Source of the DNA: Aedes albopictus
Taxonomy: Eukaryota; Arthropoda; Insecta; Diptera; Culicidae
Reading direction: 5' to 3'
Assembly (NCBI RefSeq): GCF_035046485.1
Contig: NC_085137.1
Span: forward strand, 6,921,977 to 6,985,976
DNA length: 64,000 nt
Shown piece by piece: positions 1 to 11,200 of the stretch. Under the pieces are notes generated by a model. It ran no database searches. It had not been told where the DNA came from and saw nothing but the letters and a program-made list of their open reading frames with translations. The position numbers and the translations under genes were made by a program. The first letter of the stretch is position 1. Each line of letters starts with the position of its first letter.

Positions 1-1690
1 GACGGACAAACGTGAGGTGATCGAAAGGTGGAAGCAGCACTTCGACGAGCACCTGAATGGCGAAGAGAATGTAGGCACGGAGGACCAAGGCAGCGGAGGA
101 AATGACTATGTTGGTGTAGCAGAGGACGGGAACGAACCAACTCCCACGCTGAGGGAAGTTAAGGATGCCATCCACCAGCTCAAAAACAACAAAGCGGCTG
201 GTAAGGACGGTATCGCAGCAGAACTCATCAAGATGGGCCCGGAAAAGTTGGCCACCTGTCTGCACCAGTTAGTAGTCAAGATCTGGGAAACTGAACAGCT
301 ACCGGAGGAGTGGAAGGAAGAGATAATCTGTCCCATCCACAAGAAAGGCGACAAATTAATGTGTGAGAACTTTCGAGCGATCACCGTTTTGAATGCCGCC
401 TACAAAGTGCTATCCCAGATCATCTTCCGTCGTCTTTCACCTAAAGTAAATGAGTACGTGGGAAGTTACCAAGCCGGTTTCATCGACGGCCGGTCGACAA
501 CGGACCAGATCTTCACCGTACGGCAAATCCTCCAGAAATGCCGTGAATACCAGGTCCCAACGCATCACTTGTTCATCGACTTCAAAGCGGCATACGACAG
601 TATCGACCGCACAGAGCTATGGAAAATCATGGACGAGAACAGCTTTCCCGGGAAGCTGACTAGACTGATAAGAGCAACGATGGACGGTGTGCAGAACAGC
701 GTAAGGATTTCGGGTGAGCTATCCAGTTCATTTGAATCTCGACGGGGACTACGACAAGGTGATGGACTTTCCTGCCTACTATTTAACATCGCCCTGGAAG
801 GTGTTATGCGACGAGCCGGGCTCAACAGCCGGGGTACGATCTTCACGAAATCCAGCCAATTTGTCTGTTTTGCGGATGACATGGATATTATTGCCAGAAC
901 ATTTGGAACGGTGGCAGAACAGTACACCCGCCTGAAACGTGAAGCAGCAAAGGTCGGACTGGTGGTGAATGCGGCTAAGACAAAGTACATGCTGGTAGGT
1001 GGGACTGATCGAGACAGGACAAGCCTTGGCAGCAATGTTACGATAGACGGGGATACTTTCGAGGTGGTAGAAGAATTCGTCTACCTCGGTTCCTTGCTAA
1101 CGGCTGACAATAATGTGAGCCGTGAAATACGAAGGCGCATCATCAGTGGAAGTCGTGCCTACTATGGGCTCCAGAAGAAACTGCGGTCAAAAAAGATTCA
1201 CCCCCGCACCAAATGTACCATGTAGAAGACGTTAATAAGACCGGTGGTTCTCTACGGACACGAGACATGGACGATGCTCGAGGAGGACCTGCAAGCACTC
1301 GGAGTTTTCGAGCGACGGGTGCTAAGGACGATCTTCGGCGGTGTGCAGGAGAACGGTGTGTGGCGGAGGAGGATGAACCACGAGCTCGCTGCACTTTACG
1401 GCGAACACAGTATCCAGAAAGTGGCCAAAGCTGGAAGGATACGGTGGGCAGGGCATGTTGCAAGAATGCCGGACAACAACCCTGCAAAGTTGGTGTTTGC
1501 TAACCATCCGGTTGGTACAAGAAGGCGTGGAGCGCAGAGAGCACGATGGGCGGACCAGGTGGAGCGTGATCTGGCGAGTGTTGGGCGTGACCGAGGATGG
1601 AGAGCTGCAGCTGCAAATCGAGTATTATGGCGGCAAATTGTTGATTCAGTATTATCATGAATTTGATGTGAACTAAATAAATGAAATGAA
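1..1690 (+). pseudogene. RTE-clade non-LTR retrotransposon, copy 1 (reverse transcriptase and C-terminal part)
   Basis: The copy runs in from the left window edge, so its endonuclease half is not visible. A 402-codon frame (17-1225) encodes a non-LTR reverse transcriptase. It has the N-terminal linker with 'AAGKDGIAAELIK', the 'FIDFKAAYDSIDR' block, 'RGLRQGDGLSCLLFNIALE', and the catalytic FADD at residues 285-288. A TAG at 1223-1225 replaces the Tyr codon that the copy at 28.9-29.8 kb keeps (MYKTLIRP). The same frame then continues (1226-1660) through 'LYGHETWTMLEEDLQALGVFERR' and 'RIRWAGHVARMPD', a C-terminal region typical of RTE/BovB proteins. The 3' end is a short untranslated stretch closing in AAATAAATGAAAT-like sequence. 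Assignment to RTE rests on recognition of these motifs plus the endonuclease type in copy 2. The element is dead because of the stop, unless it is read through. Confidence 0.85.
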
Positions 1691-1785
1691 TGAAAAATGA
1701 ACTTTTGTACTTTTGTACTTTTGTACTTTTTTACTTTTTTATTTTTTTACTTTTGTATTTTTGCGATGCCATAAAATAAAGAAGA
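1677..1785. repeat. low-complexity tail (ATGAA and TTTTGTAC runs)
   Basis: Directly after the RTE 3' end come ATGAA-like repeats, then about eight units of TTTTGTACT or TTTTTTACT. Short 3' tandem repeats are usual for RTE elements, so the first part is probably the element's tail. The T-rich part may be slippage expansion. Confidence 0.5.
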
Positions 1786-2364
1786 ATAACACAATACAGC
1801 CTATCACAGTTAACAACCCGCCAAACCACCGATGGAGAACACTTCATAAACCGTAGCATGTTGATAAGTTCTCTTCATAGCCTTCACGCTTTTTTCCATA
1901 AATGCTCTGACCGACCAACCCGTGGCACTTTGATGGTCATTCATAAGAATGGCCTGCGTTTGCGTTCCGTGGCATATTTCAAACGGCTGGCTGGATGCGT
2001 GTAGTAATAAGGATGTGATCCTGTCAAACCAGCTCCTGCGAAGTTTATTCCACGAACGCCAGCAAAAAAAGGTACTCTCAATCGAATTCCCAGCTGGCTG
2101 CCGTCGCGAGATGGTCGATGTGGTACTTTCCTGCTTGATGTTTGCTGTGCTTCGTGGTACCATTGTAGTGCTTCGTCATAAATTTCAACCCTGCGGTGTA
2201 ACTTTTGCTTTTTATGTAATTACACATATTTTATTTTCAATAAGTGGTATCAGAAGGCTCAGTAAGTGACTCGCTACGTTACAGTAGGGCATTTTTTTTT
2301 ATTATCGTACAAAGGGTCGCAGATTTTCATGAAACTTTTTCCACAGGCAGGGTTTATGGATATA
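1786..2364. other. no recognised content
   Basis: The stretch has an open frame of 117 codons on the minus strand (1810-2163) and one of 106 on the plus strand. Neither shows a domain, a periodic pattern or a splice context I recognise. I treat both as chance frames. Confidence 0.4.
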
Positions 2365-3540
2365 GGAAATCGCGCCACTTGGGCGGTGGCTTCTATTTTC
2401 GTCTGTTTTCCGCTATAACTCAGTCAAATTTGAACCAATTGACACAATTTTTGGAATGCGGTGAGATAGGTATAGTATCTACCCGTGTTCAACATCTCAA
2501 GTCAATTGGTTCAACATTGACTGAGTTATATAGACTGTTTCAGAAATTATAAATACACTTTGTTTAGTAAATTATATGAACTGTTATAATGATTTTAACG
2601 TGCTTCTCTCAGAGTATAGCATATTGAACTCCATACTTTTATATTTCCTTTCAATTGTCTTGATATTTTAAAGAACAATCGAGTTCTCTAACAAATAACT
2701 ATTTTTTTCAAATCTGCATTTGCACAAAGGTGTTTTTTAATGATTTCAACATTATTTATCACTAAATACCAACAATTATCTAAGTTTTTATCACATTCGC
2801 TTTCTCAACAAGTTGTCTAAGGAATGCCTTGATCAAAATTCGGGAAAAATCGATAAAATCATTTCCACAACATTTTTTTGGAGATCAAGTTTCTCATTTT
2901 TTAAGGTTTTCTACGGAACATAAGAACTACCACACACTTTCTTAGCTTTCCTGAACGCATTTAATCTAAACAAATTTATTTTTTCAGCTCATTCGATCCT
3001 TTAGATGGCAAAGCTTGTCATACCATAAAAACGAATGCAGTAAGCAGTAATTAAGACATTCGTTTGCTTAACGTTTGTTGCTACTGGTGTTGTTGAGAAA
3101 TTTGAAACAAAAATTTTTGTTTTGAAAACGCCCGTAATGGTGGTTCTTGATCAAATATTCTAGTAAAAATTACTCTTACCAATCGAGAAATATCTTTTAT
3201 TATCGATACAGCAATTTTTATTGTGTTTGGAGATTAAATATTTTATATGTGAGATTTTTTTCTTTTCTACTATGCTACATTTTTGACCACTTTGTGCAAC
3301 TTCAAATTTTGATCATCTTGTTTACAGAGCCCCATTTTTTAACTTTTTCCAGAAACATCAACAAAATTGGTATTACTTGCTTCGTTAACATGTTTACTAT
3401 TAGAGCTAGAAGAAACTTTTTTGGATAATGTGCTCAAATTGAAATGGCATGCTATTGATAGTGTATTTATAATTTTCTGAAACAGTCTATAGTGGAAAAC
3501 AGACGAATATAGAAGCCACCGCCCAAGTGGCACGATACCC
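2365..3540. mobile_element. TA-flanked inverted-repeat element, 1.18 kb, non-autonomous
   Basis: TA dinucleotides sit at 2363-2364 and 3541-3542. The ends are inverted copies built on GCCACTTGGGCGGTGGCTTC (2375-2394, and reversed near 3514-3533). Both sides extend through a block ending in ATTATAAATACAC (about 2547 and 3462). The left end also carries a self-complementary insert (about 2416-2530) that is absent from the right end, with arms built on CTATAACTCAG and CCAATTGACACAATTTTTGG. The interior is AT-rich with no long coding frame. The 214-bp element at 45106-45319 is a related short version. TA duplication suggests Tc1/mariner-type mobilisation, which is inference. Confidence 0.7.
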
Positions 3541-3639
3541 TATGAACAAAAAAAATTGGGAAAAATTCAGGGTTGTCTATTTTTCCGGAAAACTCAGGTG
3601 GAAATTTTTTGTTTTCTCCTGACACTACTTATTTGAAAA

Positions 3640-4595
3640 ATCATAACTCAAGAACGAAGCATCATGGAAACAAAGTTTTTTTAGAAAATGAAAGCAAATT
3701 TTCTCAAGAATCCAAAAAAATATGAACTGGAAAAAGTTTTCAACAGTTGAGAAAATTCGTAAAGAAAAGCTGGAAAAACTATGCGCGAACTCGTGGAAAA
3801 TTTTCAAAAAAATATTTTTGAGAAGGTTATTTAACTTTTTTTTCGTTTTTGAGTTATGGCCAATTTTGTTGAAAAATGTCCAAATGTATCATAAAAGCCT
3901 TTTCTTTGAAAAATCATAACTCAAGAACGAAGCATCGTAGAAACAAAGTATTTTAATAAAAACAAAAGCAAATTTTCTCAGGAATTCAAAAAAAATATGA
4001 AGTGGAAAAAGCATTCCACAAAATTTTCCACCGTTCCAAAGTTCATCATAATATTCCCATTGCAGCGGTCGACCACCATTCTGGAACCTGACACCACCCC
4101 AATTCATTGTACTGGGGATTTTTTTTAAGCTTCAATCGCTGAAATTTTTGGAATGTACTTTTTTTCGTTACTGAGTTATGGCCAATTTTGTGAAAATGAC
4201 CATGTGGGCCTATATTATATGGTCATTTTTCACAAAGTTTGCTACAACTCAGGAACGAAAATTAAGTGCATTCCAAAAATTTCAGCGATCAAAGCTTATA
4301 AAATTACCTTCTCAAAAATATTTGTTACAAAATTTCCCACGAGTTCGGACATATTTTTGTCCGGCTTTTCATTATCAATTTTCTTAACGGTGGAAAATTT
4401 TGTGGACAACTTTTTCCACTTTATATTTTTTTTTTGAATTCCTGAGAAATTTGCTTTCATTTTTATTAAACAACTTTTTTCTACGATGCTTTGTTCTTGA
4501 GCTATGATTTTTCAAAGAAAAGGCTTTTATGGCACATTTGAACATTTTTAACAAAATTGGCCATAATTCAAAAACGAAAAAAAGTGCAATCCATT
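3640..4595. repeat. large AT-rich foldback (imperfect palindrome)
   Basis: About 3895-4035 is matched in reverse complement by about 4385-4530; both contain TCATAACTCAAGAACGAAGC-like and GGAAAATTTTGTGG-like blocks. An inner pair flanks the centre near 4208 (TTTTTGGAATGTAC at 4145 against GTGCATTCCAAAAATTTCAG near 4267). The left side also holds a second direct copy of the outer arm (3640-3720 resembles 3905-3985). I could not fix the ends or find a target duplication. It is probably a MITE or foldback remnant. Confidence 0.6.
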
Positions 4596-4977
4596 GTCGG
4601 ACACATAACGGTTAAACGGCGATCACCTTCGATAGACTGATATGGAGTTTTTTTATAAGGAGAATAACTGAAACCTGCAAAAAGTTTGTCCAAAAAACTC
4701 ATTCGGCTATCATGAAACTCTTTAAGAAAGTTGCACTAAGAAGCTGTTCCAGAAACGTAATGTTGGAGATACGTAAATGAGCGACATGTCCCTAAAAAGT
4801 CATACATAAATCACGATAAACCGTTGAGGACACATGAGCTTCGCAGACGTTCGTACTTCAAGTCTCCGAGTACCGTAAACTGTGGTGTAGTTGATCAGTG
4901 GGGTGAACCTGATCACTCAATTACCCACGAATATCGACTTTCAATGATGTTAATATTCCATTTTATTGTTATGTCAT
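4596..4977. other. no recognised content
   Basis: AT-rich sequence without a convincing frame, inverted repeat or RNA gene. Confidence 0.4.
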
Positions 4978-4978
4978 T

Positions 4979-5210
4979 GGGACGAGCTTGGTGGTCTTAT
5001 GGTTACCGTTTCTGATTCATATACAGAAGGTCCTGGGTTCAATCCCTGGCTCGTCCCTTTCCTCCTACTTTGTATCTTACTATCTATTTTATCCAGTGCT
5101 GGGAATGGTAACAGTAGTTTGCTTGAATTTGATGATTGTATCGCTGGCTCTTCATATCCGTGAGAATTTTTTTTTAACCAGTATAGTAGGCGATCCAATC
5201 AACTGCTACA
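4979..5210 (+). mobile_element. tRNA-derived SINE, head plus body remnant
   Basis: Positions 4979-5057 mimic a tRNA. A seven-base acceptor-like stem GGGACGA pairs with TCGTCCC, there is a TGGTGGTCTTATGG A-box region, and a GGTTCAATCCC B box. The anticodon-like arm has a nine-base loop rather than seven, and a non-tRNA body follows, so this is a SINE head and not a tRNA gene. The 3' limit is uncertain and no target duplication was found. Confidence 0.65.
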
Positions 5211-6286
5211 GTAGCAGCTACAACGCGGGAGCTCCAAATGAGCTTCATTGAAATTCATTTGTCGTACTGCCGTCTGGCGCACTTCTTTAGGATCATCGAC
5301 CATCATATCCGAAGCACCATACTTCCCGTGGACGCGTTCCCGAAAGCCCGACTATGCCTTTTAGCAGAGACCCTCCCGTAACACCTTTACTCTTGGTCCT
5401 CGAAGGCCTCATTCGTGATTCAGAAAGAACAGGTTGTCTCGTTCCATATCTCAGGTGGGCGTTTTTTTTTTCGATGTAAAAGTTTGAAATCGACGCAAAT
5501 CGGCTTGTGGCTCCCCAAGTTCTCAAGAACATAGTATATTGTATGCATGGTGGATCACTGGTGTGTCCAGTTTTTGGTAATGATGTATGATGCCGTTCCA
5601 GGAAGCATCGGCGACGGCGTGAAAACCCCACGCCGATCTGCGTGCCGTTCCTCCGAAAGGCTACCTGCATTGGAATAAAATAATCTGAATCGCATCATAA
5701 CAAGATGTCCTGTTGTTCTTATTAAACAATTAGAAAATAATTAGCATTATTTTCAATTGCTTGAGAAGCCACAAACCGGTATACGCTGGTTTCAAGTCGA
5801 AAGTTCAACACACACACGTCCAGTGCCGTTTCTCAAGAGGTCTGCTCCGATTTCCCGTCCGATTTGCCAGCGAAAATCCTCGCTATCAATCAGTCAAGGG
5901 AACATTCCTCCGCTCGTCTCACCCAGGAGCCCGACCTATATATAAACTATTACATCCAGCGGAGGTCTACCCAACCTGATACCAAATTATACCGAAGCCT
6001 TGTCTCCAAGCTTGTCCCTCAATACGACCCATCTAGAGAATCCCATTAGAACCTGATACAGCAGCGAGAGCGATCTACTGTAGCAAACTACCGTAGCAAC
6101 ATTGGGTTTCTAATGAAATTCAACAAGCTAGACTACCGTAGCGAACGATTCTGCATTCAAAACCATGGGTAGCTGTGATTTGAATAGTTTTGACTCCGCA
6201 GAATGAACTTCGCGATTTTTCCCAGCACTGATTTTATCTCTCTTTCTCATACATGTACATCTCATGTATATTCGTATGTTCGTAGC
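5211..6286. other. no recognised content
   Basis: The stretch has mixed composition. Overlapping open frames of 62-125 codons occur (for example 5293-5670 minus) but none resembles a protein I know. It may be decayed transposon sequence. Confidence 0.35.
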
Positions 6287-6480
6287 AATCACTAGAACCA
6301 GAAACGGATTTGAAAAAAGCCGTTTCCCTTCCTTCCAACTTTCATCCCAGCACAGTGTCTATCTGTCATATAATGCCTACAAGTTATGCAACTAAGCGAA
6401 CTGTGCCGATTCACAGTAATCTTCACACAAGCCATCACTTTACGTCTGGCACCCATGGACCAATGCATGAGCCCTGTGCC
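6287..6480 (+). repeat. dispersed repeat, copy A
   Basis: This stretch matches about 25620-25815 on the opposite strand. Shared blocks include TAGAACCAGAAACG, CGTTTCCCTTCCTTCCAACT and the region around ACCTACAAGTTATGCAAC. Spacing and order are kept, with substitutions and small indels. The family is unknown to me. Confidence 0.65.
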
Positions 6481-6979
6481 AAAAATAAAACATTTCCCAC
6501 CAACTCACCGACATCTGCATGAGCTTGTGCAGGTGCAGAGGACCAAAGATGGTTAGAAGGAAAAAGATAACCGACTCTAATTGTTTCCATACATTTCTCC
6601 GGAGACACACTATGCAGGCTACACTACCGCCATCTGTTGAGTGAGAAGCGCAAAAAAAACATCCTTTATGGCTAGATTCAAGTTAGCGTGTACCATTTTG
6701 ACGAAATTTAAACACGCTAAAACCGCGTAACACAAAATTGCGTCGAGTAAATCTGATTCAACTTTTTTTGTAAATATCTTGCTTATAAAATATTACTTAA
6801 ATGTACCGAAATTATATGGCACGATTCAGAAATTTGAATAATATGTAATTTCCCATGATTTTCGAATCTAAATTGGAATCATCATATGTATGGTTGCATC
6901 TCAATTTTTTTCCAAGATATTTTGAAGTGAATCCAGTCACGAAGATAAACTACAGTGCCAGACATCTGAAAGCTTCGAC
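6481..6979. other. no recognised content
   Basis: AT-rich spacer. No inverted repeat or frame that I can support. Confidence 0.35.
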
Positions 6980-7202
6980 ATCTGCAATCATAAGCGCCAA
7001 CTTGTGACGTAGTTGGGAGGCGAAGCTCTCCAAAATTGAATCGAATTATTATTTTTTCAGCTAAATGCACTAATTTTCACGTGAATATGCCTAAATTAAA
7101 TGAACTGCGTCGACAATTTCCAAATTTCATTAATTTTAAAAGGCCTGGCACACCTCCTCCCTCCCCCAACTACGTCACAAATTGGCGCGTATGTCTGCAA
7201 TT
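6980..7202. mobile_element. palindromic MITE-like element
   Basis: Inverted ends of about 35-40 bp flank about 140 bp. The left end reads GCGCCAACTTGTGACGTAGT (7003-7022 region) and the right end carries its near-complement ACTACGTCACAAATTGGCGC. The interior is AT-rich. No clear target duplication was found. Confidence 0.55.
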
Positions 7203-7600
7203 TTTATGTAATGTAACATCTTGATTTACACAAAAAGTAATCACATATGAATTGAAATTGAATTAGTTGTGCAAACATATTCGTGTTGTCGAACATTGGA
7301 ACATTCAAATCATGCTAAACATTGGTTCACCTATCACTGAATCGATTAATTGAATTAAAAATCTATTGGCGATTACAATAATAACCTTGCGCGTGACTGT
7401 GTGGAATGTGTGAAAAAAATTTAGCGTGAATTTGCCTGTTCGTTTGTTTTGAGATTTTTCCGAAAATTCATTAAGAGTGTATTAGTTGAACGTTTGCTCA
7501 CCAGAGCGGCGCTATTCGTGTCGCCTGTTAGGAGCGGAAGTCGTTCATATTTTTCCTTCTAACCATCTTTGGCTCAATTCATGCTAAGATTTGTGATGCT
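7203..7600. other. no recognised content
   Basis: AT-rich, with no frame or repeat I can support. Confidence 0.35.
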
Positions 7601-8445
7601 GATTTCCAGTTGGGATTTCTCCAGCGATTGTTCCTGGGATTCCCTCATTTTTTTTCTAAAGCTTTCCAGGGGTTTTGTTCTATAGATTTTCCTTCAGGAA
7701 TTCCTTTGGGCATTCTTATAACAATACCTGCAGATATTTTCACAAGAACTTTTCCCGGAATTCTTCTTCTAGGAATATCACCAAAGATTTTTGTAGGGAT
7801 TTCTCCAATAACGCCTCCTGAAATCACTCCGTGGATTTATTCAGTAATTTTGAATTTCCCGGAGGTTTCTATTGGGACATTTCCAAGATTTCCTGCAAGA
7901 AAATTTTTTGTGTTCTTCCGGAATTCCTGCAAAGATTCTTCCAGAAAATTTTGCTGGAATTTCTCAACCAATTTCTGCTGGGATTACTTCATGAGTATTC
8001 CTAGAGCAACAGTTAATTTTTTTGTCTGTATTAACGAGATTTTTAACTCTAGGCTAGTTCATCTCGGGACCCACGTTTTATTTCCCTTCCGAAGGAAGAA
8101 CTCACATTTTGTGAGTATGTCGGGAGTGGGATTCGATCCCAGGTCCTCGGCGTGATAGTCAAGTGTTCTAACCACCACACCAGGTCCACTCCACACAACA
8201 GTTAATTGCTCCAGAAATTTCCCCAGATTTTTGTTTAGAAATTTCTCCAGGGATTCTTTGGGGGATAACCCCAGAAATTTCATCAGAGATATCTCCAGAG
8301 ATTTCAATAGAAATTTTCACAACTAACACAGGAACAATTTCAAGAATTTATCCTGGAAATTATCTATGGTTTTGTCTAGGAATACCTTTTGAGATTTCAA
8401 AAGGGATTTCTTCAGGAATTATTCTTTGGATTTATCAATTTCTCG
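7601..8445. repeat. diffuse degenerate repeat of the GGAATTTCTCC type
   Basis: The sequence is a loose tandem of short phrases such as GGGATTTCTCCAG, GGAATTCCT and CAGAAATTTC, with a variable spacing of roughly 12-20 bp. Translated, it gives a Phe/Ile/Pro-rich chain that looks like a membrane protein (frame 7610-8155), but this is a by-product of the repeat. The same type recurs at 47060-48960, 52000-52570, 54520-55010, 57240-57960 and 59520-63400. Confidence 0.7.
8019..8195 (-). mobile_element. tRNA-derived SINE with 12-bp target duplication
   Basis: On the minus strand the head has an A-box region TGGTGTGGTGGTTAGAAC and a B box GATCGAATCCC. A body with CTTCCTTCGGAAGGGAA follows. A direct repeat CAACAGTTAATT flanks it exactly (8007-8018 and 8196-8207), which shows TPRT-type insertion. 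It landed inside the degenerate repeat block, so it is younger than that block. I recognise this SINE type as common in Aedes. Confidence 0.85.
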
Positions 8446-8545
8446 AGTTTTGATTAGGCTAATGGAAAGCCAAATGGAAATTACAACGTTTTATTGCTTT
8501 GGTATTCATGCACACAATAGAAACACGTGTTTGTCAAATTGATAT

Positions 8546-8736
8546 GGGTCTACCCCATTTGACATAATGTCATTTGGCATAGCGCCGTTTGGCATAATGC
8601 CGTTTGGCATAATACGAAGAACAGCCTTCTGGTAAGAATGTACAGAATACTTGTTATGCCAAATGGCCATTTGCCAAATGGTCGTTATGCCAAACGCCAT
8701 TATGCCAAATGACATTATGTCAAATGGGGTAGAGAC
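8546..8736. mobile_element. 191-bp foldback MITE with 8-bp target duplication
   Basis: A perfect direct repeat ATTGATAT flanks the element (8538-8545 and 8737-8744). The ends are inverted: TCTACCCCATTTGACATAAT on the left, its complement on the right. The interior repeats TTTGGCATAATGCCG-like phrases on both strands, so the single strand could fold almost completely. Eight-base duplications fit hAT or P superfamilies. The ends do not begin with a canonical hAT CAG, so the superfamily is open. Confidence 0.8.
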
Positions 8737-8764
8737 ATTGATATTTGACTTGCGAAAAGAAATC

Positions 8765-8885
8765 AACATGCTCCGGTGGGGAATCGAACTTACGACTCCT
8801 AATTTCTCGATTTTTACATCGACAGTCCAACGGCATACTAATTGTCATACCCGCCCATATAGCTGCCGGAATACAGAATACAGTG
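8765..8885 (-). mobile_element. tRNA-like SINE head (probable)
   Basis: On the minus strand a B-box-like GTTCGATTCCCC lies downstream of a degenerate A-box-like region. The adjacent MITE at 8546-8736 probably interrupts its 3' part, since the flanking sequence is continuous once the MITE and its duplication are removed. The A box is weak. Confidence 0.4.
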
Positions 8886-10744
8886 TTGATTACTATGGTC
8901 TCGATGAATTAATAATCCAGAGAGATGCCCTTTTGCAAATTCACTCCACTTGGCAACCCTTTGCATATGATAGATATCTGTGGCTTGCGGGACGCAGATG
9001 AGAACAACAACTCCACACTGACACGATCCAAGCAGCAACGCAAAACAGCAAAACTAGTCGCAGCTGCAGAATTTAAACTAGCTGCTGTAATATTCAAAGA
9101 AAATATTATGAATGTGTGGAATAGCCAAGTTAGCTCAACTGAACAGATTCCCGGCTGGCACTTCTCGTAGCTTCGACCGAACCACCCTTAACTGAACTGG
9201 AAGGTATTTCGCGCTGGCAATCTTGTTTTCCGCTATCCTCTCTCTCTGTCTCTCTCGGGGCGAAATGTTTGGTACGATGCATAAAAGTTTTATTTTCCGT
9301 TCAAATTTTTTGAATGCTTTACCGGAGGAATGGGGGAATTTTAAGCAGTGCTCTCCAAGTGTTCCAGCTGCTGCTCTCGAGGGACTCGAGGGATGTTATT
9401 TTTGCCGATATGAAAAATGCATTTCAGCATCGGAGATTGCGTCAAAATGATAATGATGCTGTTCTTCCAGTTGAAGTGGTTTAGTTTTATTTCCCGGTAG
9501 AATGGCAGTTGTGTGAAAACATCAGTCTTCTTTGCTGGTTGAGAGATTTTTCAAGATTGATGATGTACACTTGGAGCGGATGAACAGCTATAGGATCTGA
9601 GATATTGCCTAATCACTTTTTTTTTATATAACTGTAAATTATATAGTTGTTTTGAATAAACATTTTCACGAAATTATGAGACCTATATTATATAATATCA
9701 TACCTTATATCTTCAATACCTTTGAGAAGCTTTAGTACTTAAACAACATCGTACACTTATCATGAGCAAAAACACTATGTTCATTGGACAGAAAACTTTC
9801 CATGATCAAAAAAATTACGACCTCTTCAGTTTATCCACCGACATTTTCCTACAACCGGCCTTATCGGCCAACATAAATCCACTCCTGCTAATTCCACTGA
9901 CTGGTATCATAACTCAAACAACATTATTAGCCGGAAAAGGTCGCACAGTAAAAAAGTGTTCCTCGACCCTAGGAAGGTAGTTACCAAAAAAAAAAAAAGA
10001 CATGATACCGCCATGTTCAACGAGAAACAATTTTTCCTCCTAATTTACGACATGGGTTAGCAGCGGCAGCCATCATTAATGAGGGGAAGCCATTTCGTAC
10101 ATCCAATAAAGCTTTTATCACGCTTTTTGTGTATTACCTGAGGTTATAACAGTTAACTTTCACAGCGCGTTCTCCAAGCTTGTTCATTTTTTTTTTCACG
10201 TATCGCTGCTGTTTCGTTTCGAAGCTTTGGAAGCTGTTGCTGGTTTTTTTTTTTTCGCGTTTATGTGTTATTTCAAGTCAAGCGTTGCTGATTTGAAAGG
10301 TAAATATGATAAATATAAAAGTCTTCGGTGAACCCCATATCTGAGGGAATGCGTTTTGAGAAGAAGTTTCCAGTACAAAAAAAAATATATATGTGTGATG
10401 ACGGCTTTGTTTTGTTTCTGGTAGGAATGTAGCGAGTACTCAGGGTTAAATCATGTACTACGAAGTTTTGAACGGCAACTTGAAAGAGCGATGATATGGG
10501 ACGAAGTGCTCAGCACTTGATTGAAAAAGTTAAAAACCACAGATCTTATTTGTAAGCTTGGGAAACTCTGAAACATCAAAAAATATAAACGGCTATTTAA
10601 TCCATGTAACCCTCCGTACGAGTAATCGCAGATCGACGAGTGTTCGTGCAGAGAAGAAAGTGTTTGTTCACCGAACTATAACAAAACGGATTGATAGTCT
10701 CAAGCCACTGGAACAAGCAAATCGGCAATATTTTTCATTGAGTC
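8886..10744. other. no recognised content
   Basis: Nearly 1.9 kb of AT-rich sequence with short homopolymer runs. Open frames (for example 9762-9980 plus, 10558 onward plus) show no domain. The 10558-10995 plus frame is partly antisense to the RTE fragment that follows. Confidence 0.4.
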
Positions 10745-11097
10745 AGCCAAGTCACGCTCCACCTCGCCCATCGTGCTATCTGCACTCCACACCTTCTTGT
10801 GCGAACTGGTTCAGCCGCGAACACCAACTTTGTAGGGTTGTTGTCCGGTATTCTTGCAATATGCCCTGCCCACCGTATCCTTTCGGCTTTGGTCACCTTC
10901 TGGATGCTGGGTTCGCCGTAAAATGCAGCGAGCTCGTGGTTCATCCTTCTCCGCCACACACCGTTCTCCTGCACACCGCCGAAGATCGTCCTTAGCACGC
11001 GTCGCTCGAAAACTCCGAGTGCTTGTAGGTCCTCCTCGAGCATGGTCCATGTCTCGTGCCCGTAGAGGATCACCGGTCTTATTAGCGTTTTGTACAT
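10745..11097 (-). pseudogene. RTE copy 2, C-terminal fragment (3' segment of the split copy)
   Basis: The minus strand encodes MYKTLIRPVILYGHETWTML and continues to 'RIRWAGHIARIPD', matching the C-terminal region of copies 1 and 3. About 120 bp of the 3' end are missing compared with copy 3. It breaks at 11097 in the Met-Tyr-Lys region; the rest of the same copy resumes at 15312, so the 4.2 kb between is an insertion. Confidence 0.85.
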
Positions 11098-11200
11098 CCC
11101 GGGTAGAAAAGAATTACAAAACAATAGCAAGTTTTACCATTTAAAAAGAATTACTGAATGGTAAAATTTGCCATTGGTTTGTTTGAAATAAGTGACAAAA

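Noticed and set aside
17..1225. A bacterial retron or group II intron reverse transcriptase
   Set aside because: The associated AP endonuclease, the C-terminal RWAGHVARMPD region and the short repeat tail are those of RTE non-LTR elements.
4979..5057. A tRNA gene
   Set aside because: The anticodon-like loop has nine bases and a SINE body follows. The same applies to the heads at 26862, 40700, 43034 and 55972, which lack proper anticodon arms.
7610..8155. A 181-codon frame resembling a hydrophobic membrane protein
   Set aside because: Its Phe/Ile/Pro pattern follows the degenerate GGGATTTCTCC repeat, the opposite strand is open too, and a SINE with target duplication sits in its end.
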